Assembly (NCBI GenBank): GCA_002311455.1
Contig: DCAJ01000100.1
Coordinates: 12,252 to 26,610 of the forward strand
Source: Anaerolineales bacterium UBA1136
GTDB lineage: Bacteria > Chloroflexota > Anaerolineae > Anaerolineales > UBA11657
Direction: 5' to 3'
DNA: 14,359 bases
Within the stretch, counting starts at the first letter, position 1; each line of letters opens with the position of its first letter. Positions 5,625-13,447 of this stretch are shown in pieces. Under the pieces are notes generated by a model. It saw nothing but the letters and a program-made list of their open reading frames with translations. It was not told the DNA's origin and made no database searches. A program made the position numbers and the translations under genes.

Positions 5625-6971
5625 ATGGAAAAATTTAATGGGGTAGCCAGTTGGTATATTGTTATTAGAAGGGTTGTAGGTGGACATTATGCATCAACAG
5701 ATGACAAACGTGCCTGGCGTTCATGGGCACTATATGACTGGGCCAATTCAGCATTTGCTACTACAGTTATGGCCGGTTTCTTCCCATTATTTTTCAAAGC
5801 ATATTGGGCAAATCCTAGTAATCTAAGCGAAAGCACCTACATTCTAGGATTGTCCAATTCCATTGGTTCTATCGTTGTGGCGGCATTGGCTCCTTTTCTA
5901 GGTGCTATTGCTGATAAAGCTGGTGCAAAGAAGAAATTTCTCGCCCTGTTCGCTTTCCTGGGTATAGTCATGACTGGTGGGCTTTGGATGGTACAACAGG
6001 GGCAGTGGCTTATGGCAGTATTGGTATATGCTGTAGCTGCCATAGGTTTTTCTAGTAGCAACCTATTTTATGACTCACTTTTGCCGGCAATTGCTAGCAA
6101 AGAAAAAGTGGACTATGTATCTACCTTAGGTTTTGCTTGGGGGTATATTGGCGGCGGATTACTTTTTTTGTTGAATGTGGTCATGTATCTTCAGCCAGAA
6201 CTGTTTGGTATTCCTGATGGTGCAACAGCAATCAGGATTTCATTCTTGACCGTGGCTATATGGTGGGGAGTTTTCTCGATCCCGGTATTCGTTTTTGTCA
6301 AAGAGCCACGCATACATGAGTCGGTAGGCACACTAGAAGCTATATCTTCTGGATGGAAACAACTGAGGACAACTATAAGTGATATTGCTCATCTGAAGGT
6401 GGTAGGAATGTTTCTATTGGCGTACTGGTTTTACATAGATGGTGTCGATACGATAGTACGGATGGCAGTTTCATATGGTACGGATCTAGGTTTTGACAGT
6501 AGTGCGTTAATAACTGCCTTGCTGCTTGTACAGTTCGTTGCTTTTCCAGCTGCGCTTTTATATTATCGATTTGCAAACAGAGTAGGAGTTAAGCCTGCCA
6601 TAATGTATGCCATTGGTGGCTACGCATTAATTACATTTCTCGCTTATTTTATGAATGCCACTTGGCACTTCTATGTACTGGCTGTGATGATTGCTCTTTT
6701 CCAGGGTGGCATTCAGGCTCTTAGCCGAAGTCTTTATACACGGATTATCCCCACTGAAAGATCAGCTGAATTCTTTGGATTCTACAATATGTTCGGTAAG
6801 TTTGCGGCTGTCATAGGACCTTTCCTGATGGGATATGTGACCCTTATGTATGACAATCCTCGTTTCGGTATACTATCCGTTTTGGTGCTGTTTGTGCTAG
6901 GAGCTTTCTTCTTAGCTAAAGTAGATGTAACCAAGGGAGAGCAGTTAGCCAACGATTACCTGGCTAACTAA
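5625..6971 (+). CDS. UMF1-type MFS transporter
   Basis: This 448-residue integral membrane protein belongs to the UMF1 (Atg22-like) branch of the major facilitator superfamily. The hallmark is RAWRSWALYDWANSAFATTV near the N-terminus, followed by GFFPLFFKAYW and many hydrophobic helices consistent with about 12 spans. Further family-like segments are PFLGAIADKAGAKKK in the loop after helix 2 and FQGGIQALSRSLYTRIIP in the C-terminal half, followed by FFGFYNMFGKFAAVIGP. Bacterial substrates of this branch are unknown; fungal Atg22 exports amino acids from the vacuole. The start at 5625 is chosen for its GGAGG site and gives a roughly 30-residue polar-to-amphipathic leader before the conserved region, a little long for the family. 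It lies 82 bases after surE. Confidence 0.88.
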   Translation: MEKFNGVASWYIVIRRVVGGHYASTDDKRAWRSWALYDWANSAFATTVMAGFFPLFFKAYWANPSNLSESTYILGLSNSIGSIVVAALAPFLGAIADKAGAKKKFLALFAFLGIVMTGGLWMVQQGQWLMAVLVYAVAAIGFSSSNLFYDSLLPAIASKEKVDYVSTLGFAWGYIGGGLLFLLNVVMYLQPELFGIPDGATAIRISFLTVAIWWGVFSIPVFVFVKEPRIHESVGTLEAISSGWKQLRTTISDIAHLKVVGMFLLAYWFYIDGVDTIVRMAVSYGTDLGFDSSALITALLLVQFVAFPAALLYYRFANRVGVKPAIMYAIGGYALITFLAYFMNATWHFYVLAVMIALFQGGIQALSRSLYTRIIPTERSAEFFGFYNMFGKFAAVIGPFLMGYVTLMYDNPRFGILSVLVLFVLGAFFLAKVDVTKGEQLANDYLAN

Positions 6972-7016
6972 ATAGTGGACGTAGGTTTTGAGCAAGTATG
7001 CGTAGCATTGACCTAT

Positions 7017-7023
7017 GGAAAGG
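7017..7023 (+). promoter_or_regulatory. Shine-Dalgarno-like site for the 7030 start
   Basis: GGAAAGG ends 6 bases before the ATG at 7030. It overlaps the first codons of the alternative start at 7015, which has no ribosome site of its own. Confidence 0.45.
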
Positions 7024-7029
7024 TTGCGG

Positions 7030-7533
7030 ATGTTTGGAAAAAATACAGATAAATACCTTTTAGGTATTGTGATTGGTTCTGTAGTGCTTGTTATAACTTC
7101 CATATTTATGGTCCGGTCCATTCCAGAACCATCTTACAAATCTAAACTGTCACCTGAAGGTGTTTCACACAATTATCTGTTAGCCCTACAACAGGGTGAT
7201 TACACGCGGGCTTATAGTTATCTATCTATGCAGCTAGATGGATATCCTGAATCCTCAGACGCATTCGAAGACTTGGTGTTGGACTATCCTGGGCATTTCA
7301 TGATTGATGAAAACGACAATGTTCAGCTTCAAGTAATTGAGGTTGATATTGAAGGTGACAGCGCTAGGGTTCGCATTCGTGAGACGCATTTCTACTCAGG
7401 AGGTATTTTTAGTGATGGGTATGACTCACGGACATTTCGCATGAAACTTCAGCTTGATAGCGATGGTTGGAAGATTATATCTGCTGGAAGCTATTGGGCA
7501 AATTGCTTGAATAATCGGAGCACATGTCAGTGA
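7030..7533 (+). CDS. Membrane-anchored small protein, possible NTF2-like domain
   Basis: The 167-residue protein begins MFGKNTDKYLLG, then has one hydrophobic segment (about residues 9-27) ending in MVRSIPEPS, and a soluble remainder outside the membrane. The soluble part starts SPEGVSHNYLLALQQGDYTRAYSYLS, matching the general pattern of NTF2-like or DUF4878-like domains in which one helix bears a DYxxAYxxLS segment. It ends in strands with a WKIISAGSYW motif and a short tail with two cysteines, NCLNNRSTC. I cannot assign a function; such domains often bind ligands or partners in the envelope. The ATG at 7015 is an alternative start five codons earlier. It sits 19 bases before the DUF5671-like gene, suggesting co-expression. 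Confidence 0.7.
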   Translation: MFGKNTDKYLLGIVIGSVVLVITSIFMVRSIPEPSYKSKLSPEGVSHNYLLALQQGDYTRAYSYLSMQLDGYPESSDAFEDLVLDYPGHFMIDENDNVQLQVIEVDIEGDSARVRIRETHFYSGGIFSDGYDSRTFRMKLQLDSDGWKIISAGSYWANCLNNRSTCQ

Positions 7534-7552
7534 GAGACTCCAATAGAATACG

Positions 7553-9472
7553 ATGACTAGTATACGTCGTTGGTATCTATTTTCGGTTTGCGCTGTCAGT
7601 CTTCAGGCAGTGGCCTGGGCGGCTATTGTACTACTACGTGGCATACTTCACACTGGGTTGCAGGCAGATTTTGAATTAATTTCAGTGCAAATTGCTGTTA
7701 TCACAATCGGACTTCCTATATTTTTGTGGCATTGGTCTAGGGCGCGCGATCATCTCACGGACCAGGTAGTGGATGGAGAGGTAGAACTGGAGCCTGTCCC
7801 ATTATACCTGTATATAATGTTGTCGGGATTTATTGGTCCGGCTGTGACAAATGCGATTACTCTGCTCACCGCTCTATTTCATCCACTACTAGGATTGTCC
7901 TCAAAACCACTCGAAAATGATATGACTGTACCCGAGGCTATTATCAGCTCTGGTGTTGCATTGTTAGTGCTATGTATCATGTCACTGTATTTTCGAAAAT
8001 TGGAGCGGGGGGAGTTCGCCTCAGGCAGGAAGGATCGTGGATGTATTTCATACGCAAGGCGCGGATACTTATTTGCCCTAAGCATCTCTGGTCTATCACT
8101 TACAGTTTACAGTCTGATTGGATTATTGAATTGGATGTCGTTTCAGCTGTTTGTAGAAAATAGTGTTGTTGGACTAAATAGTGCTGCTCCGATTGTTGTC
8201 GATGAAGCTGCCCGTTTGTTGGTAGGCTTAATTCTGTGGCAATTATCATGGGGTCGAGCGCAAGCTTTGTACTACTCTGGATCGCAAGATGAGCAGGAAT
8301 CATCATTGCGCAAACTGTATCTTTATACGTTATTGTTTGTGGGTTCATTGGTAGTAGTGACCACTGCAGCTACAGTGCTGTCAGGAGTATTACGTGTGTG
8401 GCTTGGTTTGAAAAGTACAGGTGAAATTCACATAGCTGTGAGCGCCATAGTTGGTTTTGGAATAGTGTGGTCATATCATGCCCTGGTGTTGCACCGTGAT
8501 GCGCAGCTTGCTTCAAGCAGTTATAGCGAGGCAACTATCAGGCGGATTTATCGATACCTGCTCGCTACTATTGGGTTTGCTGTTGTACTAGTTGGTGTAG
8601 GAGGTGCGATTGATGTAATTATTCGGATGATAGCTGAACAGGGATTAGGGAATGTGCTGCGCGAACAAGTAGCTAGTGTTTCAGCTGCTCTGGTAGCTGG
8701 GCTACCAGTTTGGTTCTTGTCATGGCAAAAGGTGCAGGCTGCAGCTAAAACTAGTGACGATTTGGGTAGAATAGAGAGGCAGTCCGCAGCACGCAAGGTT
8801 TACATTTATCTATTTCTATTTGTGGCCACAATGACTGTGCTGGTCAGCGGAGTAGTTATAGTATCTCAATTGCTAAACATAGCCTTTGGAAATGCCTCGT
8901 CAGAGAATTTGGCCAATCTACTGGCTCATGCTATTGCTTACAGTGTGATTGCTGTTGCTGTTTGGTTCTATCATCGTGCGGTTCTGAGTGAAGATCGAAG
9001 TTGGGACATGGGTAGTAATCAGCAAGTTGAAGCTAATGAGATTAGGGTCGTGATTTTTATGCCTGAAGCCGATGATGTGCGCATTGGCCTTAACTCCACA
9101 TGGGAATTACAGTTTACTGAGATTGAAATAGAGTCGTCCTACAGCGAAGAAGCCATTGAAAATTTATCAGATTCTGATGTGGTGATTGCTCATGCTGATG
9201 CTATTGGTATTGTTGCTATTAGTAAGGCTCGTAAGTTGATAATACCATCTTCGCCCGGTCATGAGTGGAACTGGATTGGAGTGCCTGTTCGTTCAACACA
9301 GTCTCAGGTAAAAGACTGTACTCAAGCACTTCGACAGATTATAGCAGGTGAAAAAGTGAGACCATCCCGGAGATTAAGCGGGTGTGTACTTGTTGCAGTA
9401 GTGATCATTGGAATTCTGATTTTGTTGGCATTTGTGATGCCTTTCATTATGTTTGTTACTGGGATTGGCTGA
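7553..9472 (+). CDS. Large membrane protein with six DUF5671-like repeats
   Basis: The 639-residue protein contains about six copies of an 80-residue unit: a basic turn followed by Y-x-Y/F (RRWYLF, PLYLYI, ARRGYLF, LRKLYLY, IRRIYRY, ARKVYIY at about residues 5, 83, 168, 252, 329 and 413), a first hydrophobic helix, a polar linker, and a second helix ending in a Trp-rich turn (GLPIFLWHWSRA, LILWQLSWGRAQ, GLPVWFLSWQKVQ). This matches my memory of DUF5671, usually present as fewer copies. Repeat 2 lacks the Trp signature and ends in YFRKLERG. A soluble domain at about 495-602 follows, with alternating strands and helices (IRVVIFMPEADDVRI, DVVIAHADAIGIV, RKLIIP), then a last membrane span at 608-636. 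About 13 spans are expected. No catalytic motif is seen, and function is unknown. Confidence 0.75.
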   Translation: MTSIRRWYLFSVCAVSLQAVAWAAIVLLRGILHTGLQADFELISVQIAVITIGLPIFLWHWSRARDHLTDQVVDGEVELEPVPLYLYIMLSGFIGPAVTNAITLLTALFHPLLGLSSKPLENDMTVPEAIISSGVALLVLCIMSLYFRKLERGEFASGRKDRGCISYARRGYLFALSISGLSLTVYSLIGLLNWMSFQLFVENSVVGLNSAAPIVVDEAARLLVGLILWQLSWGRAQALYYSGSQDEQESSLRKLYLYTLLFVGSLVVVTTAATVLSGVLRVWLGLKSTGEIHIAVSAIVGFGIVWSYHALVLHRDAQLASSSYSEATIRRIYRYLLATIGFAVVLVGVGGAIDVIIRMIAEQGLGNVLREQVASVSAALVAGLPVWFLSWQKVQAAAKTSDDLGRIERQSAARKVYIYLFLFVATMTVLVSGVVIVSQLLNIAFGNASSENLANLLAHAIAYSVIAVAVWFYHRAVLSEDRSWDMGSNQQVEANEIRVVIFMPEADDVRIGLNSTWELQFTEIEIESSYSEEAIENLSDSDVVIAHADAIGIVAISKARKLIIPSSPGHEWNWIGVPVRSTQSQVKDCTQALRQIIAGEKVRPSRRLSGCVLVAVVIIGILILLAFVMPFIMFVTGIG

Positions 9473-9495
9473 TGTTATATCAAAACCTACTTCTT

Positions 9496-9500
9496 GGAGA
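9496..9500 (+). promoter_or_regulatory. Shine-Dalgarno site fixing the dehydrogenase GTG start
   Basis: GGAGA ends 5 bases before the GTG at 9506. A TTG at 9494 is also in frame but overlaps this site and has none of its own, so 9506 is the better start. Confidence 0.65.
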
Positions 9501-9505
9501 AAAAC

Positions 9506-10402
9506 GTGAGTAAATCAATTGGTTTCATTGGCCTAGGTGCAATGGGGAGGGGTATGGCTCTGAATCTTCTTAGGGCTGGATTTGAACTATGTATATGGAA
9601 TCGTTCTGTTAGTAAGATGGATGAATTGGTAGAGGAGGGAGCTATTCCTGCGGAAAACCCAGCAGATCTAGCTCATCGGTCTGAAATATCGATTGTATGT
9701 GTAAGTGATACCCCGGATGTGGAGTCAGTTATACTTGGCCAAGACGGGATTATCCACGGAGTTCAGCCGGGCTCTTTAGTAATTGATACTAGTACCATTA
9801 GCCCTAAAGCAACTCGTAGGATTTCAACTCGTTTGGAGGAAGGTAATGTGTACATGCTGGATGCTCCTATAAGTGGGGGACCTGAGGGTGCTGCGAAAGG
9901 TACTCTTAGTATCATGGTTGGAGGTGACAGTGTTCAGGTTAGACGTGCTATGCCTGTTTTGGAAGTCATGGGTGACAATATTACTCATGTGGGCAATTCT
10001 GGTGATGGTCAGTTGGTTAAGTTGGTGAATCAGATATTAGTGGTGGGCAATGCTCTTACGATGAGTGAGGCGTTACTTTTTGCACAATCTGCTGGTCTTG
10101 ACTTGCATAAGACTTTAGACGCTGTATCAAGTGGGGCTGCTGGGAGCTGGATGTTAAGTATGCGAGGACCACAGATCTTGGAGCGTGATTGGAGGCCTGG
10201 TTTTACAATAGATTTGCAGCTAAAGGATTTGCGCATAGCATTGACGACAGCTGATGAACTTGGAGTGCCGGTTCAGATAACTAGTATCGTATTTCATTAC
10301 TATCGATTGCTGCAGGAGCATGGGTTAGGATCTGAAGGTAATCATGCTTTGATCAAGGCTCTCGAACGACTCACTGGTATAGTGGTAGGTGCTCACTCAT
10401 AA
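9506..10402 (+). CDS. 3-hydroxyisobutyrate dehydrogenase-family (beta-HAD) oxidoreductase
   Basis: The 298-residue protein is a beta-hydroxyacid dehydrogenase, a family that oxidises or reduces substrates such as 3-hydroxyisobutyrate, tartronate semialdehyde or succinic semialdehyde with NAD(P). The Rossmann loop GFIGLGAMGRGMA follows the start, then WNRS, whose Arg after the second strand favours NADP, though that is only a hint. The substrate segment DAPISGGPEGAAKGTL is at about 119-134, and the catalytic Lys is K172 in GQLVKLVNQ. A KDL motif near 240 lies in the C-terminal all-helical domain. All hallmark residues are intact. Exact substrate cannot be told from sequence; an NADPH-dependent aldehyde reductase of the GLYR type is an alternative. 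It lies 33 bases after the repeat membrane protein and 49 before the quinone oxidoreductase gene. Confidence 0.9.
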   Translation: MSKSIGFIGLGAMGRGMALNLLRAGFELCIWNRSVSKMDELVEEGAIPAENPADLAHRSEISIVCVSDTPDVESVILGQDGIIHGVQPGSLVIDTSTISPKATRRISTRLEEGNVYMLDAPISGGPEGAAKGTLSIMVGGDSVQVRRAMPVLEVMGDNITHVGNSGDGQLVKLVNQILVVGNALTMSEALLFAQSAGLDLHKTLDAVSSGAAGSWMLSMRGPQILERDWRPGFTIDLQLKDLRIALTTADELGVPVQITSIVFHYYRLLQEHGLGSEGNHALIKALERLTGIVVGAHS

Positions 10403-10451
10403 ACCAAAGATTATTCTGTATATTTTATCATTCCAAAATATTGAAGTCGGT

Positions 10452-11429
10452 ATGTTAGCAATTCAAGTTATAGCAGATGAAGAAAGAACATTAGCATGGC
10501 AACGTGTTCCGGATCCAACATGCGGTAGCGAGGAAGTGCTGGTAGATGTATGTGCTACTGCACTAAACCGCGCTGATCTATTTCAGCGTGCTGGTAAATA
10601 CCCACCTCCTTCAGCAGCTTCGGACATACTAGGATTGGAGATGGCTGGCAAGGTATCTGTGCTAGGTGATAAGGTAGGTGACTGGGAATTGGGTGATCGA
10701 GTGTGTGCTTTGCTGCCAGGTGGTGGATATGCTGAGCGCGTGGCAGTGCCTACGGAAATGCTTATGCCTATCCCCAAGGATTGGAGCTATGAACAAGCAG
10801 CTTCTCTACCAGAATGTTTTTTGACAGTGTTTACAAATGTTTATATGGAAGCTGGATTGCAGTCTGGAGAGACTATTCTTGTACATGGAGGTGCAAGTGG
10901 TGTAGGTACAGCTGCTATTCAGCTTGCATCTATTACTGGAAACCCTATCTTTGTGACAGCAGGGAGCTCTGAAAAGGTGAACGCCTGTAAGCAACTAGGG
11001 GCGGATTTGGCAATTAATTATCGGAAACATGATTTTGTTGATAAAGTGCTTAGCTATACTAATGGCAAGGGCGTAGATGTGATTATGGATATTGTTGCTG
11101 GTAGTTATATGGAGCGCAATATACAGTTATTAAAATCTAAAGGTCGTTTAGTGGTCATAAGTACTTTAGGTGGTGTTCGTACAGAAATTGATTTGAGTGT
11201 ATTAATGAGACGGCGAGCTCGGATTATTGGTTCGGTGCTACGAAGTCGTTCAGTATCAGAAAAAATCGAAATAAAACAGCGCTTCATGGACTACTTTTGG
11301 CCTCATGTTCTTGAAGGTAGAATAATGCCAGTAATTGACTCTATTTATCCTATTAGCCAAGCCATGCTCGCCCATCAACATATGAAGGAAAATAGAAACA
11401 TAGGCAAGATAGTGTTAAAGATACAGTGA
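10452..11429 (+). CDS. NAD(P)H:quinone oxidoreductase, PIG3 family
   Basis: This 325-residue zinc-free medium-chain dehydrogenase matches the PIG3 (TP53I3-like) quinone oxidoreductases, which reduce quinones or enones with NADPH. NRADLFQRAGKYPPP (39-53) followed by DILGLEMAGKV is the subfamily signature, and the cofactor loop is HGGASGVGTAAIQLA (145-159). QLGADLAINYR and NGKGVDVIMDIVAG follow in standard order. The catalytic-zinc cysteine and histidine ligands of alcohol dehydrogenases are absent. The frame is open to 10389, but MLAIQV at 10452 matches the family MxAI opening, and the longer form would overlap the previous gene by 14 bases. Its TGA overlaps the next gene's GTG in the sequence GTGA. 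The physiological electron acceptor is unknown. Confidence 0.9.
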   Translation: MLAIQVIADEERTLAWQRVPDPTCGSEEVLVDVCATALNRADLFQRAGKYPPPSAASDILGLEMAGKVSVLGDKVGDWELGDRVCALLPGGGYAERVAVPTEMLMPIPKDWSYEQAASLPECFLTVFTNVYMEAGLQSGETILVHGGASGVGTAAIQLASITGNPIFVTAGSSEKVNACKQLGADLAINYRKHDFVDKVLSYTNGKGVDVIMDIVAGSYMERNIQLLKSKGRLVVISTLGGVRTEIDLSVLMRRRARIIGSVLRSRSVSEKIEIKQRFMDYFWPHVLEGRIMPVIDSIYPISQAMLAHQHMKENRNIGKIVLKIQ

Positions 11430-13282
11430 TAGGAAACCATTTCTCCCCTCCATGGTCAAATAAAACAGTTCTCCACATGTGTGCGGTAGTTGTTTTGCTC
11501 CTAAGTTTCGGCCTCCGATTATTCAGGATACAGCACCATAATATCTGGGGTGATGAAGCATTTAGCATAGCTTTCAGTAAGCAAGAACTCAATTTGGTTC
11601 TGTCATCTGGCGCGGAAACGCATCCACCTCTATACCATGCTTTATTACATGCATGGATGTCTCTTGCAGGCGACAGCCTATTCTCTGTGCGCTATTTTTC
11701 TGTATTACCTGGTGTCACACTGGTAGCAATTGTCTTAGTGATAGGACGTCGATTGTTGGGTGTGCAGATGGGTTTGCTGACCGCTGCAATGATGTCAATC
11801 TCTAGTTTTGCAGTTTACTATAGCCAGGAAGTGAGAATGTACTCTTGGGTTGCATGTTTCTGCGCAGTGGCATTATATGCTGATTTACGATGGGAACGTA
11901 CAGGTAGCCGAAAATGGCTACTAACATTTATGATAACCATGCTGGCAGCTACTTTCACTCACTATTACTCTTTTTTTGTTTTACTGGCCCAGAATTTATA
12001 TAGATTTAGAGTGCGTAAGAACAATATGCAGCGATGGCACACTTGGATGTGGGTTCAGCTATTTGTGTTGCTGATTTATACACCATGGGCTCTTGCACAA
12101 CTAGATTTTATTACCTCTAAAGCGAATACCCGATGGCAAGAGCTCGGCATTGGTGGTATGGATACTATCTGGGCTGGAACTTTGATGACTTTTGGTGTTG
12201 GGGAAACGATTTCAACTTACGGGAAATGGCTAGGTGTATTGTTGTTAATTCCACTGGCAGCGGGTGTACGTAGAGCTTATTCTGGTTCTAAGTATGGGGC
12301 TGCAGTTTTGTACTGGTTGATTGTACCGTTGGTGTGCGCATTGCTAATTGCTCCAGTAATGCCTTTTTATTATCCGCGCTATCTCATTGTTGTGCTTCCT
12401 GTCTACTTGCTACTTCTGGCTAACGGATTTCGGTCTAGTACCCGCCTATTAGGGGGTACCTGGCTAATGTTGTTTGTAGTAGTAAATGTGATGTCACTAA
12501 ACAATTATTTTTTCAATCAACAATACACCAAAGGTGGTTACGGTGATCTAATGGCATATATTCAAGATCATCGTCAAGATACAGATGGGATACTTTTACA
12601 AAATGGAGCTCAGGCACCTCTGTATGAATACTATGGTAACCCAGAGATGAAATCATATAATATGCCTCCATGGGATGATACTGAAATGCAACCATTACTA
12701 GAGCTTATTAGTTCCCAGCACCAGAGGATCTGGCTAATTATGTATGGTGATGCAGCAGGTTATGATCCCGATCACATGCTAGAAAGATGGTTGCACCAGC
12801 GTGCATTTCGCTCATATCATGGTGATTATATTGATGGTAGCCTCGATTTGTTCGTACTGGGTGAAATTGTTTTCCAAAATGCGATAGATATCCGGTTCGG
12901 GGAGTTTATCTTACTTAGCGGGTTTGGATTAGGGAAAATAGGCCAAGACGGTGCGGATAAACTACCAATATCATTGGTTTGGCGAGCACTGACCAAAATG
13001 GATCGTGATTATACTGGGTTTATACATCTTCTAGATAGTGAGGGAAAGTTGTGGTCGCAGATAGACAGTCAGCCACTCGGTGGTACACATCCTACTTCAG
13101 AGTGGACTGAGGGTGAGACTGTGATCGACAAATTAGCGTTGCCACTTGCGCCAGATTTACCTTCAGGTAACTATCGGTTGGTGGCAGGATGGTACGAGTT
13201 GGCTAGTATGGAGCGTTTACCTGCATTCGGTGAGGACAGTCTGTACGATAAGGTAGATCTTGGAATAGTAGAAATTCCATAG
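11426..13282 (+). CDS. GT39/ArnT-type membrane glycosyltransferase with C-terminal beta-domain
   Basis: The 618-residue protein begins with a membrane helix (about 16-30) followed by HNIWGDEAFS, whose Asp43-Glu44 pair matches the catalytic loop of PMT/ArnT-type transferases using polyprenyl-phosphate sugars. THPPLYHALLHAW (65-77) and YYSQEVRMYSW (131-141) are further family motifs, and FYYPRYLIVVLPVYLL (314-329) is the late conserved helix. About ten membrane segments cover residues 16-360. Residues from about 365 form a soluble extracytoplasmic part, and about 478-618 read as a beta-sandwich (VWRALTKMDRDYTGFIHLLD, WSQIDSQPLGGTHPTSEW, GNYRLVAGWY) that I recognise as a recurrent C-terminal extension in Chloroflexota glycosyltransferases. 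It likely glycosylates a lipid, polysaccharide or protein at the outer membrane face; the acceptor is unknown. GTG at 11426 overlaps the preceding stop by 4 bases. Confidence 0.85.
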   Translation: MIGNHFSPPWSNKTVLHMCAVVVLLLSFGLRLFRIQHHNIWGDEAFSIAFSKQELNLVLSSGAETHPPLYHALLHAWMSLAGDSLFSVRYFSVLPGVTLVAIVLVIGRRLLGVQMGLLTAAMMSISSFAVYYSQEVRMYSWVACFCAVALYADLRWERTGSRKWLLTFMITMLAATFTHYYSFFVLLAQNLYRFRVRKNNMQRWHTWMWVQLFVLLIYTPWALAQLDFITSKANTRWQELGIGGMDTIWAGTLMTFGVGETISTYGKWLGVLLLIPLAAGVRRAYSGSKYGAAVLYWLIVPLVCALLIAPVMPFYYPRYLIVVLPVYLLLLANGFRSSTRLLGGTWLMLFVVVNVMSLNNYFFNQQYTKGGYGDLMAYIQDHRQDTDGILLQNGAQAPLYEYYGNPEMKSYNMPPWDDTEMQPLLELISSQHQRIWLIMYGDAAGYDPDHMLERWLHQRAFRSYHGDYIDGSLDLFVLGEIVFQNAIDIRFGEFILLSGFGLGKIGQDGADKLPISLVWRALTKMDRDYTGFIHLLDSEGKLWSQIDSQPLGGTHPTSEWTEGETVIDKLALPLAPDLPSGNYRLVAGWYELASMERLPAFGEDSLYDKVDLGIVEIP

Positions 13283-13285
13283 CAT

Positions 13286-13313
13286 ATCTACCCTACTATG
13301 AGTAGTGCCAGAT
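13286..13313 (+). other. Imperfect stem-loop after the glycosyltransferase gene
   Basis: A 5-bp stem CTACT with AGTAG around an ATG loop (13293-13305) is extended by ATCT with AGAT after an internal loop. A second small hairpin, TGGAAT with ATTCCA (13261-13279), overlaps the gene's end. No T-run follows either, so this is at best a weak or Rho-assisted 3' end of the plus-strand run. Confidence 0.25.
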
Positions 13314-13373
13314 CATGTTCTAGGTATGTAGATTAGATTAATTGTATGGATTACTTTTAGTCTAACATTGATT

Positions 13374-13401
13374 TTGCATCTTGTCTTTAGTAAGGTATAA
13401 T
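13374..13401 (+). promoter_or_regulatory. Candidate promoter of the terminal secreted protein gene
   Basis: TTGCAT (13374-13379) and a perfect TATAAT (13396-13401) are separated by 16 bases in the 165-base gap after the glycosyltransferase. Transcription would start near 13408 and give a leader of about 40 bases with a good ribosome site. The -35 matches consensus at only the first three positions. Confidence 0.45.
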
Positions 13402-13435
13402 GCAATTACTTGTTTGACACAATAACATTGTTCAT

Positions 13436-13440
13436 AGGGG
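13436..13440 (+). promoter_or_regulatory. Shine-Dalgarno site of the terminal secreted protein gene
   Basis: AGGGG lies 7 bases before the GTG at 13448. The later in-frame ATG at 13496 has no such site, so GTG is preferred. Confidence 0.65.
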
Positions 13441-13447
13441 ATTAGCA

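Noticed and set aside
11353..11592. Minus-strand open frame of 79 codons
   Set aside because: It is antisense to the end of the quinone oxidoreductase gene and the start of the glycosyltransferase gene, whose frames and junction (GTGA overlap) are well supported.
13414..13419. Perfect TTGACA as a -35 box for the last gene
   Set aside because: No -10 box lies 16-18 bases downstream; that position holds the ribosome site. The TATAAT at 13396 is upstream of it and pairs better with TTGCAT.
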